64,000 bases of DNA from Actinospica sp035552695 (GCF_035552695.1 NZ_DASZKT010000276.1:67959-131958); one strand, 5' to 3'; shown: positions 40,040 through 49,091, counted from the stretch's first letter. Notes: generated from the letters alone by a model not told the origin. Translations and numbers: made by a program.

Positions 40040-41076
40040 ATGAACCAGCCCGACAATCCGTCGGTCTACTCACGTCGCAGGTTCCTGCAGCAGGTCGGCG
40101 CGGCCGGCCTGGCCGGGGTCGGCGCCCCGATGCTCGGCGCACCGGTCGCCTCGGCGCTGACCGCCTCCGGCACGAAGCCGCAGGCCGGCTCGACCCCCAT
40201 CAAGCACATCATCGTGTGCTGCCAGGAGAACCGCTCCTTCGACACGTATTTCGGCAAGTACTCGAAGCTGCCGTCCGGATACGGCATACCCGCCGGCTGG
40301 TCGAATCCGAACGGCAGCGGCGGAACGGTCAAGCCGTTCCACTTCACGAACCTGACCGGCAACGGCTACGACCCCAACCACTCGTGGAGCGCGATCCACA
40401 GCGAGTGGAATCAGGAAAGATGAATGGCTTCGACACGACCATTGGCAAGAACGCCCTCGGTTACTTCCAGGCCGCGGACCTGCCGTACTACTACTCGCTG
40501 CTGCCGAAGAACACGCTCTGCGCGAACTACTTCTGCGGAGTGCTCAGCGAGACCTACCCGAACCGGCTGAGTCGAACAGCATCACGTTCAAGAACTACAA
40601 CTTCCACTGCCCTTCGAATTACTCGATTCTCGCCCTGTTCAAGAACTGGGCGACCGGCGGCGCGAACAACGAGCTGAACCAGTCGATCATCTCCGCGGTG
40701 CAGAAGTCGGCCGCGTGGTCGAGCACCGCCATCTTCGTGACGTACGACGAGGGCGGCGGCTTCTTCGACCACATCGCCCCGCCGCAACTCGACGCCTACG
40801 GGCCCGGTATGAGCGTGCCGATGCTCATCGTCTCCGCCTACGCCAAGCCGGACTACGTGGACACCGCGTTCTCCGACCACAGCTCGGTGCTCAAGTTCAT
40901 CGAGTGCGTCTTCGCCCTGCCGACGCTCGCGTCGATCAACCACCAGTTCGACACCAGCACTCACTCGACGAACAACGCGACCGGCGGCAAGGCCTTCCCG
41001 CCGCGCGACGGCAACGCGAAGCTCAGTGACCTGACCAGTGCTTCAACTTCGCCGCTCAGGCGACGGGAAACGCTGA
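40040..41076 (+). pseudogene. Tat-exported phosphoesterase (phospholipase C/AcpA-like), multiply broken
   Basis: It begins as an intact exported alkaline-phosphatase-superfamily enzyme: Tat signal 'YSRRRFLQQVGAAGLAGV', then 'KHIIVCCQENRSFDTYFGKY', the metal/nucleophile region of the phosphoesterase family (PF04185). The frame breaks at about 40408, where losing one G changes 'WNQGKMNGFDTT' to a stop. After 'SETYPNRL' (about 40570) the frame changes again and a stretch of residues is missing. A further in-frame loss seems to lie between 'LFKNWATGG' and 'NELNQSIISAVQKS'. The C-terminal 'VTYDEGGGFFDHIAPPQL' remains, and a last 1-bp loss follows 'SDLT' at about 41036. Signal, active-site head and tail are recognisable, but no full product can be made. 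Confidence 0.82.
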
Positions 41077-41123
41077 GATCCCCACCGGCGACTCCGCTGG
41101 CGGGCGGGGTGCCGGTGGGGATC
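41077..41123. terminator. bidirectional terminator-like hairpin
   Basis: GATCCCCACCGGC (41077-41089) and GCCGGTGGGGATC (41111-41123) form a perfect 13-bp stem with a 21-base GC-rich loop. It lies between the phosphoesterase pseudogene and the convergent ABC operon, whose last stop is 31 bp away, so it probably serves both. Confidence 0.7.
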
Positions 41124-41153
41124 GTCGATGCGGGCCGATCAACTGGCCAGAGG

Positions 41154-42233
41154 TCAGCTGGCGGGCTCCGGGGTGGTCGTGGTCTTGAAGCCCTCGAGCT
41201 TGTTCGCCGCCTCCGCGTAGGTGTTGGTGAACGTCTCGCTCATCTTCACATTGGAGGTGTTCACGCCGATCGTCTTCTCCGTCGCGAGCACCGTCTCCGG
41301 GCCGCCGGCGGGCATGATGCCGTCGGGCATGAACTGGGCCTTGTCCTGGGTCAGAGCCGTGATGTACTCGGCCTTGGTGAAGCCGTTGCTCTGCGTGTAG
41401 GCCTGCGGCAGCGCGTTCGCGATGTCGGCGGCCGAGTGGCTCGAGATCCAGTGCATCGTCGCGACCAGCGCGTCGACCACGTCCTGCGCCTCGGTCTGGT
41501 GCGCGCTGACCCAGGCGGTGGTGGCGAGCACGCCGGCCGAGGGCCACGTGCCGCCGAGCGCGGCGGTGGCGCCGGACGAGGTGGCGAGGTCGATCGCCGA
41601 GTAGCCGAGACCCTGCTGCTCGATCTGCAGCACGGTCGGCTGAGTCGTCATCAGGCACTGGGTCTTGCCGGTCTTGAGCGCGGCGATGGCGGTGGCGCCG
41701 TCGTTCACCGCGACCCGGCTGTACTGGCTCGTCGTCAGGCCGCCCTTCGAGGCCAGCAGCTGGGTCAGCTCGTCCGTGCCGGAACCGAGGTCGGTCACGC
41801 CGAGCGTCTTGCCGGACCACTGCGCGGCCGAGTGGATCCCGCTGTTCGTGGCGCACATCTCCCGCTCGCCCGGCGCGCCGGACAACTGAGCGATGTCCAC
41901 GACCGACTTGCCCTTGGTCTGGAAGTCGATGGTGTGGATGTACCACGCTCCGGCCATGTCGACCTGGCCGGAGGCCATCGCCTCCTCGGCGCCGATGCCG
42001 CCCTGCGTCTCGGTGCTCAGCACCATGTTGACGCCGTACTTCTTGTAGAAGCCGAGCTGCTGGGCGAGCTCATACGGCAGGTAGATCTGCTTGTCGATAC
42101 CGCCGACCATGAGGCTCACCGTCGGCATCGAGCCGGCGCCTGAGCCGCCGCTGCTCGAGCTCGAGCAGGCGGTGAGGCCGCCGGCCAGCACCAGGGAGGC
42201 CGTGACGGCACCGATGGCTGTCTTCTTGAACAT
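41154..42233 (-). CDS. ABC transporter substrate-binding lipoprotein (NitT/TauT/NMT1 type)
   Basis: A 359-residue binding protein. The signal peptide and lipobox 'LVLAGGLTACSSS' (Cys about residue 23) anchor it outside the membrane. The body matches the NMT1/ThiY-SsuA class: 'IDKQIYLPYELAQQLGFYKK', 'GIGAEEAMASGQVDMAGAWY' and 'SGKTLGVTDLGSGTDELTQL'. This class carries taurine, alkanesulfonates, thiamine precursors, nitrate or aromatic acids; the sequence alone does not decide. It is the last gene of a three-gene minus-strand operon; permease and ATPase genes lie upstream. A divergent CitA/CitB-type two-component system adjoins, hinting at an organic-acid-like ligand (inference). Confidence 0.88.
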   Translation of the reverse strand: MFKKTAIGAVTASLVLAGGLTACSSSSSGGSGAGSMPTVSLMVGGIDKQIYLPYELAQQLGFYKKYGVNMVLSTETQGGIGAEEAMASGQVDMAGAWYIHTIDFQTKGKSVVDIAQLSGAPGEREMCATNSGIHSAAQWSGKTLGVTDLGSGTDELTQLLASKGGLTTSQYSRVAVNDGATAIAALKTGKTQCLMTTQPTVLQIEQQGLGYSAIDLATSSGATAALGGTWPSAGVLATTAWVSAHQTEAQDVVDALVATMHWISSHSAADIANALPQAYTQSNGFTKAEYITALTQDKAQFMPDGIMPAGGPETVLATEKTIGVNTSNVKMSETFTNTYAEAANKLEGFKTTTTPEPAS

Positions 42234-42298
42234 GGTTCACAGAACCTTTCCGTGTCTTCGTTGACTGACGGGGTGGAACTCGGGACCCGCGGCCGCGG

Positions 42299-43180
42299 TC
42301 AGATCGCCACGGCCTCGGACTGGGACGGCGGACGCCAGGACAGCAGGCGCCGCTCGAGGCGGGTGAGCAGGAACTCGACGATCAGCGTGATCACCGCGAT
42401 GACGAACATCGTGGCGAACACCCCGTCCGGGTTGAACTGGTTCTGCGCGGTGCTGATGACCAGGCCGAGCCCGCTCTGCGCGCCGAGCACCTCGCCGACG
42501 ATCGCGCCGACGATGGCGAAGCCGAAGGCGGTGTGCAGGCTGGCGATGATCCAGGTCAGCGCGGACGGCAGGGTGACGTCCTTGACGATGCGCAGCTTCG
42601 AGGCGCCGAGCACCCGCGCGTTGTTCAGGACGTTGCGATCCACCTCGCGCACGCCCTGGAAGGCGTTGAAGAAGACCACGAAGAAGACCAGCACGGCGGC
42701 CAGCAGGATCTTCGGCGTCTGGCCGAGGCCGAACGCGACCAGGAAGATCGAGCCGAGCACGATACGCGGGATCGCGTTGAAGATCTTGATGTACGGGCCG
42801 ATCACCCTGGCCATGAAGGGGCTCACGCCCAGGCCCACGCCGATCACGATGCCGCCGACGGTGCCGAGCAGGAAGCCGAGGACCGCCTCGCGCATCGTCG
42901 TGAGGATCTGCGAGTAGTACGAGCCGAACTCGGTCGCCTGGTTGCCCTCGGTGAAGTAGTTCTTCAGCTGCTTCGCGATGCCGCTGGGCTGGCCGTAGAA
43001 GAACGGGTCGACGACCTTGGTCGCGGTCAGCACCTGCCAGGAACCGATGATGAGCACGGCGAGGACGATCTGGGCGCCGATGATCTTCAGTCGGCGGGAC
43101 CTGGCGACCCGGCGGCCGGAGTCGGCGGTCTTCTTCGCGGCGGACGGGACGGCGTCGGCCACGACCGTGTTCTGGCTCAT
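42299..43180 (-). CDS. ABC transporter permease (NitT/TauT type)
   Basis: A 293-residue permease with six helices; the first is 'IIGAQIVLAVLIIGSWQVL'. The EAA loop, 'NVLNNARVLGASKLRIVKDV', lies near residue 190, with the usual 'PSALTWIIASLHTAFGFAIV' after it. ATG 43180 overlaps the ATPase stop as ATGA. The long upstream open frame covers the ATPase gene out of phase and is not real. It forms the membrane pore of the importer with the flanking genes. Confidence 0.92.
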   Translation of the reverse strand: MSQNTVVADAVPSAAKKTADSGRRVARSRRLKIIGAQIVLAVLIIGSWQVLTATKVVDPFFYGQPSGIAKQLKNYFTEGNQATEFGSYYSQILTTMREAVLGFLLGTVGGIVIGVGLGVSPFMARVIGPYIKIFNAIPRIVLGSIFLVAFGLGQTPKILLAAVLVFFVVFFNAFQGVREVDRNVLNNARVLGASKLRIVKDVTLPSALTWIIASLHTAFGFAIVGAIVGEVLGAQSGLGLVISTAQNQFNPDGVFATMFVIAVITLIVEFLLTRLERRLLSWRPPSQSEAVAI

Positions 43181-44010
43181 GCTGCTACTCCTGCGGTCTT
43201 GGCGTAAGCGCGTTCGACTTCCTCGCGCAGCGACTCCCAGATCTGCTGGTGCAGCTCGAGGAACTCCGGCTGGAAGCGGATGTCCTGGATGGCGCCGCGC
43301 GGGCGGGGCAGGTCGATGTCGAACACCGACTTGACCGTGCCGGGCCCCGAGGTCATCACGACGACGCGGTCCGCGAGGGCGACGGCCTCCTCGAGGTCGT
43401 GCGTGATGAAGAGCACCGAGGGGCGCATCTGCTCCCACAGCCCGATCAGCTCGGTCTGCATGATCGCCTTCGTCTGCACGTCCAGGGCGCCGAAGGGCTC
43501 GTCCATCAGCAGGATCCGCGGCTCGTTGATCAGCGCCGCGGCCATCGCCACGCGCTTGCGCATGCCGCCGGACAGCTGGTGCGGGTGCCGGTCCTCGAAG
43601 CCGGCCAGGCCCACCCGGCGCAGCCAGTCGCGGGCCGCCGCCTCGGCCTCCTTCTTCTTCACGCCGCGGAAGCTCGGGCCGAGCGCGACGTTGCCGAGAA
43701 CGGTCTTCCAGGGCAGCAGCGCGTCGGCCTGGAACATGAAGCTGACGCCCTCGGCGATGCCGTCGACCGGCTTGCCCGCGACGCGCACCTCGCCCTCGCT
43801 GGGCTTGTCGAGCCCGGAGACCAGGCTCAGGGTGGTCGACTTGCCGCAGCCGGTCGGTCCGACGACGGCGCAGAACTGGCCCGGTTCCACCTCGAAGTCG
43901 ACGTCCTTGATCGCGGTGAAGACGTCGCCGCTCGGGGTGAGGAACCTCTTCGCCACCCCGGATATCTCGATCCGGGCGCCGGGTACGCCGGTCACGGGCT
44001 GCGTTGCCAT
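43177..44010 (-). CDS. ABC transporter ATP-binding protein (NitT/TauT type)
   Basis: A 277-residue ATPase: Walker A 'VVGPTGCGKSTTLSLVSG' near residue 48, Q-loop 'FMFQADALLPWKTV' near residue 93, signature 'HQLSGGMRKRVAMAAALI' near residue 140, Walker B 'RILLMDEPFGALDVQTK' near residue 165 and H-loop 'VLFITHDLEEAVALADRVV' near residue 197. It is the first gene of the importer operon; its start faces a 209-bp region shared with the divergent sensor kinase gene. Confidence 0.94.
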   Translation of the reverse strand: MATQPVTGVPGARIEISGVAKRFLTPSGDVFTAIKDVDFEVEPGQFCAVVGPTGCGKSTTLSLVSGLDKPSEGEVRVAGKPVDGIAEGVSFMFQADALLPWKTVLGNVALGPSFRGVKKKEAEAAARDWLRRVGLAGFEDRHPHQLSGGMRKRVAMAAALINEPRILLMDEPFGALDVQTKAIMQTELIGLWEQMRPSVLFITHDLEEAVALADRVVVMTSGPGTVKSVFDIDLPRPRGAIQDIRFQPEFLELHQQIWESLREEVERAYAKTAGVAA

Positions 44011-44123
44011 CGTGGACCCGCCTCCTTCTCTCCATTGATCTGGGGAGGCTCACGCTAGGCAGCGTGCCGCGGACGGTCTCGCTTTCGGCGGTAACCCGCG
44101 TTTTCCGCGTTCCCGAAGGTTTT

Positions 44124-44138
44124 GTGCATTGAGTGCAC
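44124..44138. promoter_or_regulatory. inverted repeat between importer operon and two-component system
   Basis: GTGCA-ttgag-TGCAC is a perfect 5-bp inverted repeat with a 5-base spacer, roughly mid-way in the 209-bp divergent region (44011-44219). It is a reasonable candidate for binding of the adjacent CitB-type response regulator; there is no experimental or comparative support here. Confidence 0.35.
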
Positions 44139-44219
44139 GAGAGGAACCGGATAACGGCTTGAAACAGTTTTCTCCGCATTCCTTGCCCTGAGGGGCGGCG
44201 ACCTCGCAGAATCCGGAAT

Positions 44220-45869
44220 ATGCGACGAGGCATGCGGCGGCTGTCCAGCCAGATCTTCATCGGCCAGGTTTTGATCCTGGTGGCGACGATGCTGGTGGGC
44301 TTCGCGCTGTTCGCCAAGGAGCAGCGGGCGCAGCTGGACGTGCAGTACGAGGACCGTGCGCTCACCGTCGCGCAGGCCGCGGCCGCCGATCCCGAGATCC
44401 GCGAGTGCCTCACCCCGGGCGCGCAGCCGTGCGGGAACCTCGTGCAGCAGATCGCCGCGCAGATGCAGCGCGACACCGGCGCGACCTACATCGTGGTCAT
44501 CGACATGAACCGGGTGCGGCACTCGCACCCGGACCCCGCGGAGATCGGCCAGCGGGTCACCGAGCCCATCGTGACGCTCGACGGGAGCTCGCACGTGGAC
44601 ATTGACCCGGGCAGCCTCGGCCGCTCGGCGAACGGCAAGACGCCGCTGTACGCGCTCAACGGCACGACGATGATCGGCGAGGTCTCGGCCGGCATCCTGG
44701 AAAGCTCGGTCACCGCGGCACTGTGGTCGGTGCTCCCGGTGTACGCGGAGTGGTTCGCCGTCGCGCTGCTGATCGGCGGCGCCGCGTCCTGGCTGCTCGC
44801 GCACCGGCTCAAGAAGCGCACGTTCGGCCTGGAGCTGGACGAGATCGCGAAGCTGCTGCACGAGCGCGAGGCGGTGCTGCACGGCATCCGCGAGGGCATG
44901 ATCGCCTTCGACCGGGCGGGCCGGATCACCATGGTCAACGACGAGGCGCGCCGGCTGCTCGGCCTGGGCACGACCGGGATCGGCAGCTGGATCGAGGACA
45001 TCGTGCCGCCGGGCAGGCTGCGCGACGTGCTCTGCGGCACGATCGTCGGCAGGGACGAGGTCGTGCTCACGGACGACTACTGCCTGACGGTCAACCGGAT
45101 GCCGGTGGTCCTGGCGGGTCGCCCGCACGGCTCGGTCGTCACGCTGCGGGACCGCACCGAACTGTCCGGCCTGCTCCGTGAGCTGGACAGCGTCAAGGGC
45201 CTCACCGACGCGCTGCGCGCCCAGCAGCACGAGTTCGCCAACCACATGCACACGGTCGCCGGGCTGCTTGAGCTGGGCGAGACCGAGGAGGCGCTGCGAT
45301 TCCTGACCGACCTGCGCGGCGCGGAGATCGGGCTGACCGAGTCGCTGCGCATGCGCATCGCCAGCCCGCTGGTGGTCGGCCTGTTCCTGGCGAAGTCGGC
45401 GGTCGCGGCCGAGCGCGGGATCGAGCTGGCGCTGACCGAGGACTCGTGGCTCGGCGACATCCCGGTGAAATCTCAGGCGGTGACGACAATCCTGGGCAAT
45501 CTGATCGACAACGCCTTCGACGCCGTGGCCGGGAAGTACAGCCTCACGGAGGCCCCGGGCCGGGTCACGGTCTCGCTGGTCGAGGACGAGGACGTGATCC
45601 GGATCGAGGTCGGCGACAACGGCCCCGGCATCCCCGACGGGGTGCGCGAGTCGATCTTCATGGACGGATTCTCCACGAAGCCCGGGTCCGGTACGCTGCG
45701 CCGCGGCCTGGGACTGGCCCTGGTGCACCGGCTGGTGCAGCGGCTCGGTGGCCGCATCGAGGTGAGCGCGGGCCCCGGCGCCGTGTTCACGGTGATCCTT
45801 CCGGCCGAGGTGGAACCCCCGGCACAGCCGCCGCGCGGCACGGCCCGAGCGGCGAAGGTGATGGCATGA
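44220..45869 (+). CDS. sensor histidine kinase, CitA/DcuS family
   Basis: A 549-residue membrane sensor. Helix 1 is at about residues 11-31 and helix 2 at about 175-197, and between them lies an extracytoplasmic PAS-like (PDC/CitA) domain carrying 'TGATYIVVIDMNRVRHSHPD', the carboxylate-binding region in CitA/DcuS. A cytoplasmic PAS is followed by the SpoOB-like H-box 'LRAQQHEFANHMHTVAGLLE' with H337 as phospho-acceptor, then a HATPase_c domain with 'GNLIDNAFDAV' (N box), 'VGDNGPGIPD' (G1) and 'GTLRRGLGLALVH' (G2). It is followed 13 bp later by its response regulator. Small carboxylates are the usual ligands of this family. Confidence 0.92.
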   Translation: MRRGMRRLSSQIFIGQVLILVATMLVGFALFAKEQRAQLDVQYEDRALTVAQAAAADPEIRECLTPGAQPCGNLVQQIAAQMQRDTGATYIVVIDMNRVRHSHPDPAEIGQRVTEPIVTLDGSSHVDIDPGSLGRSANGKTPLYALNGTTMIGEVSAGILESSVTAALWSVLPVYAEWFAVALLIGGAASWLLAHRLKKRTFGLELDEIAKLLHEREAVLHGIREGMIAFDRAGRITMVNDEARRLLGLGTTGIGSWIEDIVPPGRLRDVLCGTIVGRDEVVLTDDYCLTVNRMPVVLAGRPHGSVVTLRDRTELSGLLRELDSVKGLTDALRAQQHEFANHMHTVAGLLELGETEEALRFLTDLRGAEIGLTESLRMRIASPLVVGLFLAKSAVAAERGIELALTEDSWLGDIPVKSQAVTTILGNLIDNAFDAVAGKYSLTEAPGRVTVSLVEDEDVIRIEVGDNGPGIPDGVRESIFMDGFSTKPGSGTLRRGLGLALVHRLVQRLGGRIEVSAGPGAVFTVILPAEVEPPAQPPRGTARAAKVMA

Positions 45870-45882
45870 GCGAGGTGGCGAC

Positions 45883-46626
45883 ATGAGCACATTCATCGAT
45901 GCGGCGCAGGTGACGGAGACTCCGAGCGCGTCCGCCGCACGCGCGATCCGCACCCTCGTCGTGGACGACGACTTCCGGGTGGCCCGGATCCACGCCGCGT
46001 TCGTCGAGCGGACCGAGGGCTTCGAGGTCGCGGGCGTGGCGCACGGCGCCGAGCAGGCGATGGCCATGATGGACGAGGTGCGCCCCGACCTGGTGCTGAT
46101 GGACGTCTACCTGCCGGACGGCGACGGCCTCGGCGTCGTCCGGGCCTTCGCCGAGCGGCCGGAGCACCCGGACTTCATCATCATCACGGCGGCCAGGGAC
46201 GTCGCCACCGTGCGCGCCGCGATGCAGGTGGGCGCGGTGTACTACCTGGTCAAGCCCTTCGGCTTCCAGGCTCTCCGGGACCGCCTGGTCTCGTACCGCG
46301 ACCTGCGCGCGCGGATGGCGGACATCAGCGAGGAGGCGGACCAGTCGGATGTCGACGCGCTCTTCGGCCTGCTCCGCGGGCCGACACCGATGCAGGCCGA
46401 GCAGCCGTCCAAGGGCCACTCGGCGCCCACCCTCGAACTGGTGCGCAACGCCGTGCGCGCGGCCGACGGCGACATCTCCGCGGCCGAGGTCGCCGAGCAG
46501 GTCGGTGTCAGCCGCCCGACCGCGCAGCGGTATCTCAGCTACCTGGCACAGCACGGCGTCGTCCGCCTGCAGCTGAAATACGGCGCCACCGGCCGTCCCG
46601 AACACCGTTATACCCTGGCGATGTGA
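45883..46626 (+). CDS. response regulator, CitB/DcuR family
   Basis: A 247-residue regulator. The receiver domain at residues 20-140 has the acidic pair 'VVDDDFR', phospho-acceptor D74 in 'LVLMDVYLPDGDGLG', and K in 'YYLVKPFGFQAL'. The C-terminal DNA-binding part has 'ISAAEVAEQVGVSRPTAQRY', as in DcuR/CitB. GAGGTGG precedes ATG 45883. The target is probably the divergent ABC importer. Its 3' end overlaps the convergent dehydrogenase-like gene by 19 bp. Confidence 0.92.
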   Translation: MSTFIDAAQVTETPSASAARAIRTLVVDDDFRVARIHAAFVERTEGFEVAGVAHGAEQAMAMMDEVRPDLVLMDVYLPDGDGLGVVRAFAERPEHPDFIIITAARDVATVRAAMQVGAVYYLVKPFGFQALRDRLVSYRDLRARMADISEEADQSDVDALFGLLRGPTPMQAEQPSKGHSAPTLELVRNAVRAADGDISAAEVAEQVGVSRPTAQRYLSYLAQHGVVRLQLKYGATGRPEHRYTLAM

Positions 46627-47636
46627 TTTCGCGCCGACAATGATGTGAGGAATTCCTCCGCGTCGAACATTCCTCCTGCAGAGGCCACGCCGAATCCCTT
46701 TATCTTTCCGGAAAGAATGCGGTCGACGGCTTCAACCGCGAGTGGTGCGCTGATCGCGTAAATATCCCGGCCGCTCGCGCCGGCACGCCGTTCCTCGCCG
46801 CCGGAGCACACGATGACGTCGACGAGGAAGGTCTGGTCCGAGCGGCCGCTCTCGTCGGCCGCCACCGGAGCCGCCGTGTCCGGATTCGCCACATCTGCGA
46901 CGGCTTCGACCGTCATGTACGAAAGTATCTCAGGGACCGACACGTGGGTCGGAATGGTGACGGCGTCGGTCATCGTGAACTCGCCGACGACCGGCCGGGG
47001 GCCGAGCGGCTCAGGGAACTTCCATCCCAGGGTCGGCCTTTCACCGTCGTGGTACTGCAGCCTGCCGTTGGTATAGCTGCGGCTACGGCCGCCACTGCGT
47101 TCGCGGGAGACCTTGCCGGAGACGCGGGTGCCCGACGTCGGATGCCAACTGCTCAGCCCGTACGCGATGTGTACCTCGTCGGCCGAACTCCAGTCGCCGA
47201 GCGCGGCGGTGGCCAGCAGGTCGCCGAGGCCGCCGAAGAAGGCCATCGCGGGGACGACGGCGATCCCGGCGGCCAGGGCGCGGTCGCCGAACTGCGCGAA
47301 GGTATCGACGGTCGCCTCGATTTCCGCCGCGACGTCCACGTACGGAATCCCCGTGCGCAGCGCCGCCTCGACGACTGGAGCGACGGTCGCCGCGAAGGGC
47401 CCGGCACAGTTGATCACGGCCGCTGTTCCGCCGAACGCCCGGTCGAGCGAGGCGGGGTCCTCGACCGTGGCCTCGCGGACTTCGAGGCCCGGATGACGCT
47501 CCGCCAGCGCCCTGAGTTTCCCGGAGTCCCGCCCGATCGCGACCGGGACGAATCCCCGATCGAGCAGTTCGCGCACCACGAACCGCCCGGTGTGCCCGTA
47601 CGCGCCGAACACCGCCACCTTCTGAACCGTTTCCAT
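46608..47636 (-). CDS. saccharopine dehydrogenase-like NAD(P)-binding protein
   Basis: A 342-residue protein with an N-terminal Rossmann fold ('VAVFGAYGHTGRFVVREL', residues 7-24) and 'GTAAVINCAGPFAATVAPVV' near residue 70, as in trans-acting enoyl reductase/saccharopine dehydrogenase-like NADP-binding proteins. The rest, including 'YVDVAAEIEATVDTFAQFGD' and 'MAFFGGLGDLLATAAL', fits that superfamily. The substrate is unknown. ATG 47636 is used; the open frame upstream lies antisense to the divergent AraC gene. It is divergent from that regulator, which probably controls it. Confidence 0.83.
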   Translation of the reverse strand: METVQKVAVFGAYGHTGRFVVRELLDRGFVPVAIGRDSGKLRALAERHPGLEVREATVEDPASLDRAFGGTAAVINCAGPFAATVAPVVEAALRTGIPYVDVAAEIEATVDTFAQFGDRALAAGIAVVPAMAFFGGLGDLLATAALGDWSSADEVHIAYGLSSWHPTSGTRVSGKVSRERSGGRSRSYTNGRLQYHDGERPTLGWKFPEPLGPRPVVGEFTMTDAVTIPTHVSVPEILSYMTVEAVADVANPDTAAPVAADESGRSDQTFLVDVIVCSGGEERRAGASGRDIYAISAPLAVEAVDRILSGKIKGFGVASAGGMFDAEEFLTSLSARNHIARV

Positions 47637-47706
47637 GGGTCCATCCTGCGGACGGCGGCAGCTTGGGACTAGTGTCCGGAACGACATCACCCGTACAATT
47701 TCAGAC

Positions 47707-48642
47707 ATGAGCACAGTCGCGCTGGCCGCCACCGACGGGATGCTGCATTTCGAGCTGGGCCTGGCCACCGAGGTCTTCGGAGCCGACGTGTCGCACATCG
47801 TCGAGCCCTGGTACGACTTCGCCGTCTGCGGTTCGGGGCCTGTGCAGGTCGACCGCTTCCAGCTGAAGCCGGACCACGACCTCGCCTTCCTGGCCCGCGC
47901 CGACACGGTGATCGTCCCCGCGTTCGCCGACGTGGACCACGATCCGCCGGTGGACCTGGTGGACGCGGTGCGAACTGCCCACGACGCGGGTGCGCGGGTC
48001 GTGTCCCTGTGCACGGGGGCGTTCGTGCTCGCCGCCGCCGGGCTCCTCGACGGGCTCCGCGCGACCACTCATTGGGGGCACACCGACGCGCTGGCCGCCC
48101 GCTACCCGCTCGTCGAGGTCGACCCGGATGTGCTCTACGTCGACAACGGCAGGGTGCTGACATCGGCGGGCAAGTCGGCGGCGATGGACCTGTGCCTGCA
48201 CCTCGTCCGCCTCGACCACGGCCCGGCCGTCGCGAACGCCATCGCGCGCCGCCTCGTCGTGCCGCCGCACCGCGCCGGAGGCCAGGCCCAGTTCGTCAGG
48301 ACGCCGGTACCGGCCCGCGACGGCCATCCGCTCGACGACCTGTTCCCGTGGGTGATGGCCCGGCTGGACGAACCGCTGACCGTCGAGGACCTGGCCCGCC
48401 AGGCGAACATGAGCTCGCGGAACCTCGCCCGCCAGTTCAACGCCGTGACCGGCACGACTCCCTTGCAGTGGCTTCTGACGCAGCGAATCCGCCGCGCCCA
48501 GGAACTGTTGGAGGGCTCTGACGCCACGATCGACACCGTCGCGGAGGCCTCCGGCATGGGCACGGCCACGACGCTCCGGCGCCACTTCCAGCGCACAGTC
48601 GGCGTGCCCCCGGATGCCTACCGCCGTACGTTCCGCGCCTAG
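47707..48642 (+). CDS. GlxA-type AraC family regulator (DJ-1/PfpI + AraC)
   Basis: A 311-residue regulator. The N-terminal DJ-1/PfpI-like domain at residues 1-170 has 'VVSLCTGAFVLAAAGLLDG', with the Cys-containing nucleophile-elbow motif at about residue 101. The C-terminal AraC domain holds the double HTH: 'MSSRNLARQFNAVTG' and 'ASGMGTATTLRRHFQRTVGV'. ATG 47707 is the first in-frame ATG matching family starts. The gene is divergent from the saccharopine-dehydrogenase-like gene. Its last codons form one arm of a 16-bp inverted repeat. Confidence 0.9.
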   Translation: MSTVALAATDGMLHFELGLATEVFGADVSHIVEPWYDFAVCGSGPVQVDRFQLKPDHDLAFLARADTVIVPAFADVDHDPPVDLVDAVRTAHDAGARVVSLCTGAFVLAAAGLLDGLRATTHWGHTDALAARYPLVEVDPDVLYVDNGRVLTSAGKSAAMDLCLHLVRLDHGPAVANAIARRLVVPPHRAGGQAQFVRTPVPARDGHPLDDLFPWVMARLDEPLTVEDLARQANMSSRNLARQFNAVTGTTPLQWLLTQRIRRAQELLEGSDATIDTVAEASGMGTATTLRRHFQRTVGVPPDAYRRTFRA

Positions 48643-48660
48643 CTGCGGAACGTACGGCGG
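48621..48660. terminator. 16-bp perfect inverted repeat spanning the AraC stop codon
   Basis: CCGCCGTACGTTCCGC (48621-48636) and GCGGAACGTACGGCGG (48645-48660) are perfect inverted repeats with an 8-base loop that contains the TAG stop. There is no T-run. It can act as a terminator for the AraC gene, and it also marks the border to the gene remnants that follow. Confidence 0.6.
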
Positions 48661-48685
48661 CAGATCTCACTCAGCGGCGCTGCTG

Positions 48686-49091
48686 CTACTTCTTCAGCTC
48701 GATCAGTGGGCTGCGACCAGCAGACGTCTCGGCGAAGCCGACGGTCCACAGATCACCACCCGCCGCGCTGATTCCGCCGAGCACGGTGTCGCCGGTGCCG
48801 GGATCGGGCGCCGCGACGGGAGTCCAGCCGGCGGACGTGTCCTCGGCGACGACCGGCACCTGCTTGCCCTTGGCCGCGTCGTAGTTCGTGCCGACGAGCC
48901 AGGGCGTGCCGTGCGCGTCCACCGCGACGCCGGTGATGTCGCTGAACGCGGCGCCGACGTTGTGCAAGACCTGCGCGCTCCAGTGACCGTTGGCCAGGTG
49001 CTCGACGACCGGGTAGGCCTGCTGCGCGGCGTTGTCGGTCTGCCCGACCGCCCAGACCTGGCCGTCGTGCACGGTGGCGGCCGCCGCGCGG
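48686..49091 (-). pseudogene. C-terminal remnant of an exported beta-propeller-like protein
   Basis: About 135 residues of repeat-like beta-blade sequence end with a normal stop: 'DGQVWAVGQTDNAAQQAYPV', 'DAHGTPWLVGTNYDAAKGKQ' and 'AAGGDLWTVGFAETSAGRSP' each fit the blade pattern D-G-x-x-W-x-V-G. Such blades are found in secreted actinobacterial hydrolases and surface proteins. The upstream part is missing: at about 49091 the sequence passes directly into the antisense of a headless LuxR-type response regulator. No start codon or signal peptide survives. Confidence 0.65.
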
